A stretch of DNA of 64,000 bases from Paenibacillus sp. JDR-2. Its GTDB lineage: Bacteria > Bacillota > Bacilli > Paenibacillales > Paenibacillaceae. The notes beneath the pieces were generated by a model. The model was given only the letters and a program-made list of their open reading frames with translations, was not told the DNA's origin and made no database searches. Position numbers and translations under genes: made by a program. The DNA is taken from positions 2,309,001 to 2,373,000 of the forward strand of contig NC_012914.1 of assembly GCF_000023585.1 (NCBI RefSeq), in the 5' to 3' direction. Below are positions 8,101 to 15,592 of this stretch, one piece after another; positions within the stretch are counted from its first letter, which is position 1; every line of letters starts with the position of its first letter.

Positions 8101-9449
8101 GACCTTCCGCTACGATTACCGGTGCGCCCAATGCCCTTACCAACAACAGCTCGGCTTCTTTCAGCTTTATAAGCAACCAGGAAAATGCGACCTTCGAATA
8201 TAGCTTGGATAATTCGGAATGGGCAGCGACAGCTTCGCCTCTCTTATTATCGCAGCTTGCCGACGGGCCTCATGCCTTGCAAGCTCATGCCGTGAATGGC
8301 CAAGTAACAGGAGAAGCCGCATCCTATACTTGGACGATAGATACGGTGAAGCCGGTTATTACGCTTAACGGCGATGCGGAAATTCAGATCACGAGAGGTA
8401 CCGTCTATCAAGATCAAGGAGCGACGGCAACGGACAGCAGACAAGGAAACTTAAATGCCGTCGTTACAACAGGCGATGTTGTAGACGTAAATACCGTTGG
8501 CGTCTATACGATTCTTTATAATGCAACCGACGATGCCGGCAATGGCGCCGACGAAGTCAGCCGCACGGTACGGGTAGTAGCTCCGCCTCCGGTGACCAGC
8601 GGACCTTCGTTATCCAGCGATGCCAATTTGAAAGCGATCAGCCTATCGGCAATGGGGCAAGTTCTCCGTTTGTCTCCTGCTTTCAGCCCGGCTGCAACCG
8701 AATATACGGCTGAGACGGAAGCTGATCAATTGGATGTAAGCGCGGCTGTATCGGATTCCAAAGCAAGAATAGGGCTCAAAGTAAACGGCCAGGTTCCGGC
8801 ATCGCAAAGCTCCGTTAATCTGTCGCTTGGAGTTAACGTGCTGGAGTGGACGGTAGCAGCGGAGAACGGCAATACAAAAACGTATAAAGTGACCGTTACC
8901 CGCGTAGCAGTTCCAGCTCCGGTCTTTACGGATCTTCAGGGACATTGGGCGGAGGAACTGATCAAGCAGGCTGCGGAGAAAAAGATAGTGAACGGATATA
9001 CGGACGGTACGTTCCGTCCGGACAATACCGTAACGCGTGCCGAATTTATCGTTATGCTCGTGAAGGCTCTGCAGCTGCCGAGCTTAAGCAAGGAAGTGGC
9101 GTTCACTGACGAAGCAAGTATTCAGGACTGGGCGGCAGAGGCTATTGCAATCGCTGTAAATGCCGGTATTATTAACGGCTATGCCGACGGAACCTTCCGT
9201 CCGGACGTTGCCATCACCCGTGCAGAGATGGCGGTGATCATTGCGCGTATCCTTGCATTGCCGACAGCTTCTGTAGCGAATACAGGATTTAGCGATGATG
9301 CGGCTATTCCGGCATGGTCGAAAGAGGCGGTCGAAGCGTTAAAGCAAGCAGGAATCCTTAACGGGCGCGGAGGCAATCTGTTTGTGCCAAACGGAACGGC
9401 TACGCGTGCGGAAGCTGTTGTGCTGCTGCTCCGGCTTCTGGAGAAATAG
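5103..9449 (+). CDS. S-layer-anchored multidomain surface protein (beta-helix, Fn3, discoidin, SLH x3)
   Basis: A 1448-residue exported protein. A signal peptide (about 1-30) precedes a long N-terminal region (about 35-595) resembling the right-handed beta-helix part of actinobacterial proteins annotated as coagulation-factor-5/8-type. Then come a fibronectin type III domain (600-690), a discoidin/F5/8C domain (694-825), two Ig-like module pairs (about 827-1165) each containing a DTVKPVITLNGD segment, a cadherin-like beta-sandwich domain (1168-1265), and three SLH domains (about 1273-1446). SLH domains bind pyruvylated secondary cell-wall polymer. The start ATG has GAGG 5 nt upstream; an upstream in-frame TTG at 5082 is less likely. 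It is probably monocistronic. The N-terminal domain may act on or bind a glycan, but no catalytic residues can be assigned. Confidence 0.85.
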   Translation: MKKMKKVTAAVSAVALAISLNTVYPTVTHAAIPSSPANTTIFGPNVYVFDPAMSKADIESVTSSVYGEQEQNEFGDERYALLFKPGTYNVNMNVGFNTSVAGLGQNPDDVTITGALNVDAKWDNGNATRNFWRSIENVKIAPSDQNATVRYAVSQAAPMRRVHVVSKDMHLFDFTSSWDAGWASGGYLADSKIDANIIPASQQQWFSRNSEWNSWSNGVWNMVFVGDKNAPSGEFPDPPYTVIDKTPVVKEKPYVYIDNQGQYRVFVPSLETNTQGVSWANGQTPGQSISIDDFYIARPDTATSAAINAALEDGKNLFFTPGIYHLSDTIHVTNPDTVVYGIGLPTLIPDNGQDVIVVDDVDGVNVSGLVIEAGEKTSSTLLKVGEPGSTADHSANPISLSDVFFRTGGHVNGSNDTALEINSNDVIGDHFWIWRADHGAGAAWTSNVSKNGLVVNGDDVTIYGLFNEHHNEYQTVWNGNGGRLYFYQSEIPYDVPDQQSWMSNNGTVNGYASYKIGDQVTSHEAWGLGIYSYFRDAAVKLENAIEAPANPGIKLHNLTTIWLNGTAGSEITHIVNGNGGSVTSSSNMRQTMKLFVGGDAEAPTAPTGLTATPVSSSQINLSWTASTDNVGVEGYDIYRNNTLIGSTIAAAYNSTGLKASTSYTFKIVAKDGSGNRSAASSPATAVTPEISGGALDRTGWTAESSPSGGDAPANMFDGAGTRWSAGVPMANGQYIIVDMKTAADITKIVSESSGSDYAKSYEVYVSADGTNWGSSVASGNGTSGATTINVTAAGVRYIKMVQTGTSSSWWSINEFNVYGVYQNTQVDTTAPDTTLASSPAAVSGDSTPSFTFGSNEDGSTFECSLDNNGEYYTACSSPVTFTKLADGSHTLYVRAVDIFGNTDETPAQYTWVIDTVKPVITLNGDPVVQLEKGAAYTDPGAAATDNHDGDLTGQITVTGTVDTTTAGDYTVQYTVSDAAGNAAVTVTRTVRVLEPVVSEGPSATITGAPNALTNNSSASFSFISNQENATFEYSLDNSEWAATASPLLLSQLADGPHALQAHAVNGQVTGEAASYTWTIDTVKPVITLNGDAEIQITRGTVYQDQGATATDSRQGNLNAVVTTGDVVDVNTVGVYTILYNATDDAGNGADEVSRTVRVVAPPPVTSGPSLSSDANLKAISLSAMGQVLRLSPAFSPAATEYTAETEADQLDVSAAVSDSKARIGLKVNGQVPASQSSVNLSLGVNVLEWTVAAENGNTKTYKVTVTRVAVPAPVFTDLQGHWAEELIKQAAEKKIVNGYTDGTFRPDNTVTRAEFIVMLVKALQLPSLSKEVAFTDEASIQDWAAEAIAIAVNAGIINGYADGTFRPDVAITRAEMAVIIARILALPTASVANTGFSDDAAIPAWSKEAVEALKQAGILNGRGGNLFVPNGTATRAEAVVLLLRLLEK
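7587..8592 (+). repeat. Internal tandem duplication of a two-domain Ig-like module
   Basis: Two roughly 500-nt segments (about 7587-8095 and 8098-8592) encode the same order: a sequon-poor domain rich in S/T, then an Ig-like domain opening with DTVKPVITLNGD. Near-identical DNA around 7840-7880 and 8340-8380 suggests a fairly recent or conversion-maintained duplication. Confidence 0.65.
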
Positions 9450-9453
9450 GCAT

Positions 9454-9487
9454 CTAAAAAACCACGCCAGCCGGCGTGGTTTTTTAG
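9454..9487. terminator. Bidirectional intrinsic terminator
   Basis: CTAAAAAACCACGCC (9454-9468) pairs with GGCGTGGTTTTTTAG (9473-9487) with a 4-nt loop, 4 nt after the SLH gene stop. Confidence 0.9.
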
Positions 9488-9554
9488 TACTAATTTCCAT
9501 ATTAAACATGGTATGCTTAACAAGTAGATTAATAGGATGATGGGACGTGAAAGA

Positions 9555-10007
9555 ATGGCCGAAGTTACAGCAGGTCGTAATCAGCTTACGTTTAATATTG
9601 TCATTCAGGCTGCACCGGAGGATGTATGGGCAGCGGTTGCCACCTCAGAAGGGACTCAAGCAACCTTATTTGGCTGTACGATGCAATCCACCTTTGAACC
9701 GGGAGCGCGAATCGAATTCCGCGGGCAAGGGGCGGACGGAGACAACACGCTTCATGTCTACGGTTTTGTCCGCAGTTATGAACCCAACCATGAATTTGCT
9801 TATGAACAGCATGCCGCGCCGGCTTACGATCCTCAGCATGAGACAAACTATTGCGATATGCACTTCCGTATTTTTCCTGAAGGAACAACGCGACTGATTT
9901 TTACCTGCGACTGGACGGCTGGCAATGCCGGATATGAGCACGCCAAGGCCACTTATCCCGAGTCCGACTATTTGGATGGGATTAAGAAATTTGCGGAATC
10001 ACGGTAA
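9555..10007 (+). CDS. SRPBCC (AHSA1/START-like) domain protein
   Basis: About 150 residues forming a single hydrophobic-cavity domain of the SRPBCC superfamily. It shows the usual opening pattern (FNIVIQAAPEDVWAAVATSEG) and the central strand-rich part with GARIEFRGQG, and ends with a helix (YLDGIKKFAESR). Members bind small hydrophobic ligands; some act as chaperone co-factors or enzymes, and no catalytic function can be read here. In-frame ATGs at 9537, 9540 and 9555 are possible; none has a strong ribosome site, and I prefer 9555 by family length. It stands alone between terminators. Confidence 0.75.
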   Translation: MAEVTAGRNQLTFNIVIQAAPEDVWAAVATSEGTQATLFGCTMQSTFEPGARIEFRGQGADGDNTLHVYGFVRSYEPNHEFAYEQHAAPAYDPQHETNYCDMHFRIFPEGTTRLIFTCDWTAGNAGYEHAKATYPESDYLDGIKKFAESR

Positions 10008-10082
10008 TCGCCTTTTTTGAGGCAAGCATCGCTTAGAATCATCAAGCTGACCGCATAACTGAATTTTTTTCTCGTTACTTCG

Positions 10083-10116
10083 CGAGGCTAGACAGGTTTG
10101 TCTAGCCTCGTTTGTT
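10083..10116. terminator. Intrinsic terminator between converging genes
   Basis: CGAGGCTAGACA (10083-10094) pairs perfectly with TGTCTAGCCTCG (10099-10110), followed by TTTGTT. It separates the SRPBCC gene from the minus-strand gene at 10194. Confidence 0.75.
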
Positions 10117-10193
10117 ATGTCCGGGCTTACTTAACCAGCCATGCTTGTCTCGGCTAGTTGGTCAACTGCTTAATTTCTGTATTAGGAAATAAA

Positions 10194-10697
10194 TTACTTT
10201 AACGGTCCAATCCATACATAGCTCTCTATTTTTACAAATTCCTCCGAGTCCACTTCCCGATCATAATTAGGGTCAATATGCGGCATCCAGTTGAAGTGCT
10301 CAACCTTTGGGTAAGGAAAAGGTATTACATCTACAGCCGGTTCAAAGGCATTGTCATAAAAGTGAAGTCCGTCACGGTATGCAGCAACAATCTGAGAGTT
10401 TATAAACTCAGGGTCAAAGAGCCAAATTTTTAAGTAGAAGGGTTCCTCTGTCTTGGTCAATGTCTCTTGCCAGCTATTGTAGACCTCGATCATTGCGTCA
10501 AGAAGAAGACGATTATACCAGATCGGCGGAGTTCTGCGGACAAGGCCGTGGAAGGGAGGGATCCACAGCTTGGCGTAATCCCTCCCGAATGCAGCGAGTG
10601 TGTCCATGTCAAGAACGATATTGCGTTGTTTCCATTGTTCAATATGTCTGATCCGGCGCTTCCAGCCTCTGATTTTGTTATTTGTCCTCAAATACAC
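10194..10697 (-). CDS. Conserved-looking protein of unknown function
   Basis: A 167-residue soluble protein rich in aromatic residues (many W, Y, F), with a basic N-terminus (RTNNKIRGWKRRIRHIEQWK) and no membrane segment or signal peptide. I do not recognise the family. The gene is credible: the ATG is preceded by AGGAGGA at good spacing, the composition is protein-like, and it lies between a terminator and a divergent promoter region. The pattern resembles small proteins of toxin-immunity or phage-defence neighbourhoods only loosely, so no function is proposed. Confidence 0.7.
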   Translation of the reverse strand: MYLRTNNKIRGWKRRIRHIEQWKQRNIVLDMDTLAAFGRDYAKLWIPPFHGLVRRTPPIWYNRLLLDAMIEVYNSWQETLTKTEEPFYLKIWLFDPEFINSQIVAAYRDGLHFYDNAFEPAVDVIPFPYPKVEHFNWMPHIDPNYDREVDSEEFVKIESYVWIGPLK

Positions 10698-10835
10698 ATA
10701 TTCCTCCTATGAAGCTATTTTCTTATTTTATTATAGATGAGCATCTAATAAAGCTAGAAGCGGATATTTCAGCAGCGTTCCTTGTTCCTCATTGGTTGAC
10801 GCCAAACTGCAACGTATGCTAATCTTGACTACGTT

Positions 10836-10862
10836 ACTTATTTAGTAAATTAGTAAATAAGT
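10836..10862. promoter_or_regulatory. Palindromic operator-like site before the GIY-YIG gene
   Basis: ACTTATTTA (10836-10844) is mirrored by TAAATAAGT (10854-10862) around GTAAATTAG. A TTGACT hexamer that could be a -35 lies at 10825-10830, so the palindrome would cover the -10 region. This looks like the site of a dimeric repressor of unknown identity. Confidence 0.5.
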
Positions 10863-10882
10863 ATGGAGGAGATGAAAAGGAA

Positions 10883-11269
10883 ATGGAGAAACAGCGCAAA
10901 CGCGAACTAGGGACGGCTTACGCCCAGACCTTCCGGAGAATGGGTGTTTATCAGATTCGGAATACGGAGAACGACAAAATTCTGGTGTTGGGTTCGATGG
11001 ACTTGGACGGAGCAAAGAACCGGCTGGCTTTCATGCAGCAGACCAATATGAACACCGTATTTGAATTGCAGCAGGATTGGAACAAGTACGGGGGAAGCTG
11101 TTTTGCCTTTGAAGAGCTGGATTCGATCAAGCCGCGCGAGGAGAATGTGACGGACCGTTCCGAGCTGAAAAAATACCAGGCGGAAGTGGACGCTCTGCTC
11201 GAGCTTTGGATCGAGAAGCTGCAGCCCTATGAAGAAAAAGGCTATAACCGCCGGCCGCGTTCGAATTAG
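10883..11269 (+). CDS. GIY-YIG nuclease-family protein, degenerate motif
   Basis: A 128-residue protein with a GIY-YIG-like core: GVYQIRNTENDKILVLGS (about 21-38), then NRLAFMQQ containing an arginine where the catalytic Arg normally lies, and a downstream Glu in FELQQDW. The second tyrosine of the signature is replaced (VLG instead of YIG), so nuclease activity is uncertain. Proteins of this size are common in Paenibacillus and related Bacillales with no assigned role. The start follows AUGGAGGAG. It stands alone, between the palindromic operator and a terminator. Confidence 0.72.
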   Translation: MEKQRKRELGTAYAQTFRRMGVYQIRNTENDKILVLGSMDLDGAKNRLAFMQQTNMNTVFELQQDWNKYGGSCFAFEELDSIKPREENVTDRSELKKYQAEVDALLELWIEKLQPYEEKGYNRRPRSN

Positions 11270-11301
11270 ATCGTAACAATCTGTCACTCAATAATATACG
11301 G

Positions 11302-11341
11302 AACAACCCGCGACTTCCTTTGGAGGCTGCGGGTTGTTTTT
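11302..11341 (+). terminator. Intrinsic terminator of the GIY-YIG gene
   Basis: AACAACCCGC (11302-11311) pairs with GCGGGTTGTT (11329-11338), followed by a T run. Confidence 0.85.
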
Positions 11342-11421
11342 GCATTCCGCGCGAATAAAACAAGCAGCAAGGAAGCATACTAGCGGAGTATTTTTCACAT
11401 TATTTCCAGTTTTCGTCTTAA

Positions 11422-11580
11422 TCAATTTTGCTTGCTGCGGTTCTTGGCATTTCTTCTAATCACGTACCAGACGATAACCGGCGACAGAAAATTCAAAGTA
11501 AGCAGGGAACCGAAGATCAACCACAGGAACCATTCGGTATTTAGCATTTTCTGATAAATCCAGGAATGATAGAAATTCAT
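11422..11580 (-). CDS. Small membrane protein, 52 residues
   Basis: A short minus-strand gene with an excellent ribosome site (AAGGAG, 7 nt before ATG 11578-11580) and stop TGA at 11422-11424. The product begins MNFYHSWIYQK, has one hydrophobic helix (about residues 18-40, WFLWLIFGSLLTL then FLSPVIVWYVI), and ends in a basic tail (RRNAKNRSKQN), suggesting one membrane span with a cytoplasmic positive C-terminus. No family is recognised. It is divergent from the germination operon, with which it might share regulation. Confidence 0.65.
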   Translation of the reverse strand: MNFYHSWIYQKMLNTEWFLWLIFGSLLTLNFLSPVIVWYVIRRNAKNRSKQN

Positions 11581-11678
11581 AGGTTAGCTCCTTTTATAAT
11601 GCTCGAACCAATGTTTACCAGTTATTGTGGTCGATCACGGTTAAGCCTATACCACCTTAAGGGAAGAGGTGAGGGACT

Positions 11679-13193
11679 CTGTCCCCTATACAGGAACTGC
11701 TTAAAGGAACCTTCAAGCCATCCGTGAAGGAAAATGCGGCTGCTCTTAATCAGATACTGGGTAATAGCGTTGATGTTCAAACGCGTGATTTTCTGCTATG
11801 CGGCAAAGCCGGTTCCCCGGGGCTTCTCTGCTTTATGGATGGACTTGCGGATACAACGATTGTGGAGGCCATCTTGCGGGCGCTTGTCGTGACCGGTAGC
11901 CAATTAAACCGAGAACCGGTAGAGCTCGCAACGGCGGAGTCTATCCGGACAAGCCTGTTGTTTAATGCGTCCGTTAAGGACTGCCCGAATGTGAGGGATG
12001 GCATTAACGGAATCCTCTCGGGCGATACGCTGGTTGTTGTGGAAGGACTTGATCAGGCGCTGCTTGTCAGCACGAGGGGCTGGAAGGACCGCGGAGTAGA
12101 AGAGCCTTCCTCTGAAAATAACGTGCGCGGGCCGCGGGATGGTTTCATGGAAAGCATCCGTACGAATACGGCTCATGTGCGGAGGCGGATTAAAGATCCG
12201 ATGCTGCGCTTCGAATCGATGGTGATTGGCACCAGGTCGCAGACGGATGTGAACATCGCCTACATTTCGGATCTTGTCAAGGAAGGGCTGGTTGAAGAGG
12301 TCAAAAGCCGCTTGAATCGGATTAAGATCGATTCCGTTATGGAGAGCGGGTATATCGAAGAACTTATCGAGGATGCGCCGCTTTCCATGTTCAACACGGT
12401 ACAAAGTACGGAACGGCCTGACAAGGTAGCTTCCGCGCTGCTCGAAGGCAGGGTAGCGATCTTTATCGACAATACGCCGGTTGTCCTGATCGTTCCGACC
12501 TTCTTCTGGCAGTACATTCAGGCACCGGATGATTACTATAACCGATACTGGGTAGGAAGCTTTTTCCGCATCGTAAGGTATTTTGCATTCTTGATAAGCC
12601 TGATGCTGCCGTCCGTATATGTGATGCTGGTCTCATTCCATCACGAGATGATTCCAACCTCGCTTGCCTTGACGATTGCATCCGGCCGGGAGGTTGTCCC
12701 GTTCCCGGTACTGCTAGAAGCGCTTATTATGGAGCTTGCCTTTGAACTGATGCGTGAAGCGGGTTTAAGAATGCCCAAGCCGATTGGTCAAGCGGTCAGC
12801 ATCGTTGGTTCGCTTATTATCGGGCAAGCTGCCGTGCAGGCGGGTCTTGTCTCGCCGTTTATGGTTATTATCGTCGCCATAACGGGGATTGCCTCCTTTG
12901 CCATTCCAAGCTATTCGTCATCGCTTGCGATCCGTATGTTCCGGTTCCCTCTTTTGATCGCATCCGGATTTCTTGGTTTGCTTGGTTTCTCGACGATGTT
13001 TTTTGCGTTGCTGCTGCATGCATTATCCATCCGCTCGTTTGGCGAATCGTATTTGGCGCCGGCAAGTCCTTACCGTCCTGCGGATCAGCGGGATACGATG
13101 CTGAGACTGCCGATGTGGATGCTGGATGAGCGTCCGGGATTTGCCCAGGATGTTGACCGCATGGGAGACAATCAGAAGCCTGAAACGCCGTAG
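11679..13193 (+). CDS. Spore germination protein, GerA/SpoVAF family (A subunit)
   Basis: About 490-504 residues. The N-terminal soluble domain (about 1-290) senses germinant together with the other subunits; a C-terminal region of about 4-6 membrane helices (from SFFRIVRYFAFLISL onward) sits in the spore inner membrane. Family landmarks include RDFLLCGKAGSPGLLCFMDGL, RRRIKDPMLRFE, and PSYSSSLAIRMFRFPLL near the end. Start is uncertain: the conservative in-frame start is GTG 11724, but its ribosome site is poor, while GAGGTGAGGG at 11665-11674 points to an in-frame CTG at 11679, giving LSPIQELLKGTF as the N-terminus. It is the first gene of an A-C-B operon like gerK; expression is normally SigG-dependent in the forespore. 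Confidence 0.85.
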   Translation: MSPIQELLKGTFKPSVKENAAALNQILGNSVDVQTRDFLLCGKAGSPGLLCFMDGLADTTIVEAILRALVVTGSQLNREPVELATAESIRTSLLFNASVKDCPNVRDGINGILSGDTLVVVEGLDQALLVSTRGWKDRGVEEPSSENNVRGPRDGFMESIRTNTAHVRRRIKDPMLRFESMVIGTRSQTDVNIAYISDLVKEGLVEEVKSRLNRIKIDSVMESGYIEELIEDAPLSMFNTVQSTERPDKVASALLEGRVAIFIDNTPVVLIVPTFFWQYIQAPDDYYNRYWVGSFFRIVRYFAFLISLMLPSVYVMLVSFHHEMIPTSLALTIASGREVVPFPVLLEALIMELAFELMREAGLRMPKPIGQAVSIVGSLIIGQAAVQAGLVSPFMVIIVAITGIASFAIPSYSSSLAIRMFRFPLLIASGFLGLLGFSTMFFALLLHALSIRSFGESYLAPASPYRPADQRDTMLRLPMWMLDERPGFAQDVDRMGDNQKPETP

Positions 13194-13211
13194 CAAAAAG
13201 GGTGAATTAAT

Positions 13212-14399
13212 ATGAGAAGGTTTCTTCTAATCCTGCTGATCAGTACCTTGATATTGCTTGAAAGCTCTTGCGTGGGATTAAGGCAAATTAACGAGTTGGC
13301 TATTGTAACCGCTGTTGGCATTGATTCGGGCAATAAACCGGGAGTTGTGAAGCTTTCCGCACAGATTATCCGTCCTGCTGACGCGCGCGGTCAGACCGGC
13401 GCTCCTGCCGGAGGCACCGGACAGCCGATTTATTCCATTACGGCGGAAGGAAATACGATTTTTGATGCGATCCGCAACTTAGGCCGCGTCTCCTCGCGCA
13501 GAGTTTATTGGGCCCATAACTTTGTGATTGTGATGAGCGAAACCTATGCCCGGCAGGGAATAGGCGATATGGTTGACTTCTTTACGCGTAATCATGAGCT
13601 CCGCATGAATACTTGGGTTGCCGTTACGTCCGACAAGCCGGATGAGTTGATCTCCACAATTACGGGAATCGAGGTTGTTCCCGGAGAAGCGGTAGACAAG
13701 CTGTTCCGCAACAACCAAATTGTCGGACTGGCGCCGGGCAGCAATATGATGAACCTGGAGGAGGCTTTGTTGAGTACTTCTGCCCAGCCGGTTGTCGCGA
13801 GATTGCAGTTGCAGCCTAGGGGAATCTCGAATAAAAAGCCGGAAGAGCACGGATCGCTCAAACAGGTGGAATTAGCCGGAGCGGCGGTATTCCGCGAGGA
13901 TAAAATGATCGGATGGCTGACGCCTAAGGAAACGCGCGCTACCTTGTTTTTCCTCGAGAAGCTGGAGAGCGGGATTGAGGTTATAGGCTGTCCGAACAAT
14001 GAGAACAGGCGGCTGACGCTGGAGTTCAAGAATGCTCACATGACCGTGAAGCCGTTCTATGAGAATGAGGCCCCAAGGTACCGGATCCGGCTGAGTTCGA
14101 ACGCGGATATCGTGGAGAGCGGATGCAATGCCCCTGTAGAACAATTGCGGGACGCAGCGGCTGCCAATCTGGAGAAATTGATGAAGCAGCGAATCGAGAA
14201 TGTGCTGGACAAAGCACAGAAGCAGTATCATTCCGACTTTCTGAAGCTTGGCGATATCTTTCGGAATAAATATCCTCAGGAATGGAAGCGTATAGGCAAA
14301 GACTGGAATCAAGTATTCGCCGGCGCTAAATTCGAAATTGAAACGCACGTGGATGTCAAATCGGCGGTTGTTAAAGCAGCAGGGGACGGGATTAAATGA
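13212..14399 (+). CDS. Ger(x)C-family spore germination lipoprotein (C subunit)
   Basis: A 395-residue lipoprotein. The N-terminus MRRFLLILLISTLILLESSC carries a type II signal with lipobox LESSC (Cys20). The mature protein follows the GerC three-domain layout, with typical ITAVGID-like (IVTAVGIDSG), GRVSSRRVYWAHN and FFTRNHELRMNTWVAVT segments and a C-terminal Lys/Glu-rich helix region. It is anchored to the outer face of the spore inner membrane and required with the A and B subunits for nutrient germination. It follows the A gene by 18 nt and overlaps the B gene by 4 nt (ATGA). Confidence 0.9.
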   Translation: MRRFLLILLISTLILLESSCVGLRQINELAIVTAVGIDSGNKPGVVKLSAQIIRPADARGQTGAPAGGTGQPIYSITAEGNTIFDAIRNLGRVSSRRVYWAHNFVIVMSETYARQGIGDMVDFFTRNHELRMNTWVAVTSDKPDELISTITGIEVVPGEAVDKLFRNNQIVGLAPGSNMMNLEEALLSTSAQPVVARLQLQPRGISNKKPEEHGSLKQVELAGAAVFREDKMIGWLTPKETRATLFFLEKLESGIEVIGCPNNENRRLTLEFKNAHMTVKPFYENEAPRYRIRLSSNADIVESGCNAPVEQLRDAAAANLEKLMKQRIENVLDKAQKQYHSDFLKLGDIFRNKYPQEWKRIGKDWNQVFAGAKFEIETHVDVKSAVVKAAGDGIK

Positions 14400-15508
14400 A
14401 AACCTTCAGAATATCCAACGGGATGTTTATCGCGATGATCGTCAATCTCATATTCGTAAAAGCGATTGGCGTGACGCAGGGCGAGCTTGCCCGGGTGATC
14501 GGCTCGGATATGTGGATCGCTACGTTTATCGGGATGCTGCAAGGGGTGGTCATTATGTATGTCACCTATCTGGCCCTCCGGAAAACGCCCGACCGGGATT
14601 TTATCTCTCTTGGCGGAGCCGTGCTGGGAAAATGGTTCGCAGCTCTTGTCGCGTTGATCATTTTCGTCTTTTATCTTGCTGCCTTTGGACCGATTATGAT
14701 CACTTACGTTTATCATTTGCAGGAATATTTTCTTCCGGAGGCACCGATCTCACTGTTTATTATCGCCTCTTTGCTGGTTGGGGCGCTTGGCTGCTATTAC
14801 GGGCTTGAAGTCATTGCGAGGATTGCCTTGGTCGGGCTGCTGTTTATTTTTTTCCTGAACGGGCTGATCATCATTGGCTCTACCCATGAATTTGATATCC
14901 GCAATCTGCTTCCGGTGCTCGAAAGCGGTCTGCCTCAAACGGCGGCGGCAAGTCTGCACTTTGACGCGGATTGGGCAATGGCAACGATGCTAGCGGCCTT
15001 GATCTATCCTCATGTGAAGGATGTGAAGAAATACGGCGCCAAGCTGGGCATTATCGGGATTGTTACGAGCGGTTTGATCATTGTCATTTGGGCGATTCTG
15101 GAGGGAGCCGTGTTATCGGGAGAAGTTACCGCCCAATATACGCTTTCCTGCATGAAGCTGGCTCGCAATGCGCATATCGGCAATTTTCTGCAGCGGTACG
15201 AGATGATTATGATTGCCCTTTATTCCATCTCCGCCTTGTTCGAAGTGATGTTCTGCGTATACGCGACCTCGGTATGCGCGAGCAGGATATTCGCATTAAA
15301 AAGCAATAAGCCTATGATTATACCCGTATGCTTCATCCTTGGCGCCTTTGGATATTGGGTGGTGGACGATCATTTCTGGGCGATCAAATACCTTGAGTTT
15401 TATTGGCCAAGAGTGGCGCTTCCGATTGCTTTTGGGCTCCCCATGCTGCTTTTTCTTCTGAGGTTGATGTTCGGCAAAAAGCTTCAAAAGGCGAAGCCCG
15501 CAACGTAG
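14396..15508 (+). CDS. GerAB/ArcD/ProY-family spore germination permease (B subunit)
   Basis: A 370-residue polytopic protein with about ten transmembrane helices of the APC-like GerAB family. The opening segment (ISNGMFIAMIVNLIFVKAIGVTQGELARVIGSDMWIATFIG) and FGPIMITYVYHLQEYFLPEAPI match the family pattern; GerAB proteins bind the amino-acid or sugar germinant. Start ATG 14396 overlaps the C-subunit stop, showing translational coupling and completing the A-C-B operon. No convincing terminator is visible directly after it. Confidence 0.9.
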   Translation: MKTFRISNGMFIAMIVNLIFVKAIGVTQGELARVIGSDMWIATFIGMLQGVVIMYVTYLALRKTPDRDFISLGGAVLGKWFAALVALIIFVFYLAAFGPIMITYVYHLQEYFLPEAPISLFIIASLLVGALGCYYGLEVIARIALVGLLFIFFLNGLIIIGSTHEFDIRNLLPVLESGLPQTAAASLHFDADWAMATMLAALIYPHVKDVKKYGAKLGIIGIVTSGLIIVIWAILEGAVLSGEVTAQYTLSCMKLARNAHIGNFLQRYEMIMIALYSISALFEVMFCVYATSVCASRIFALKSNKPMIIPVCFILGAFGYWVVDDHFWAIKYLEFYWPRVALPIAFGLPMLLFLLRLMFGKKLQKAKPAT

Positions 15509-15592
15509 AGAAGCTTGCGACTCTATCTTTGTTCACCTACAATCGGATTTAGGGACAATTTTGCAGCTTGACGAAGGAAGAGGGGAATAGCC

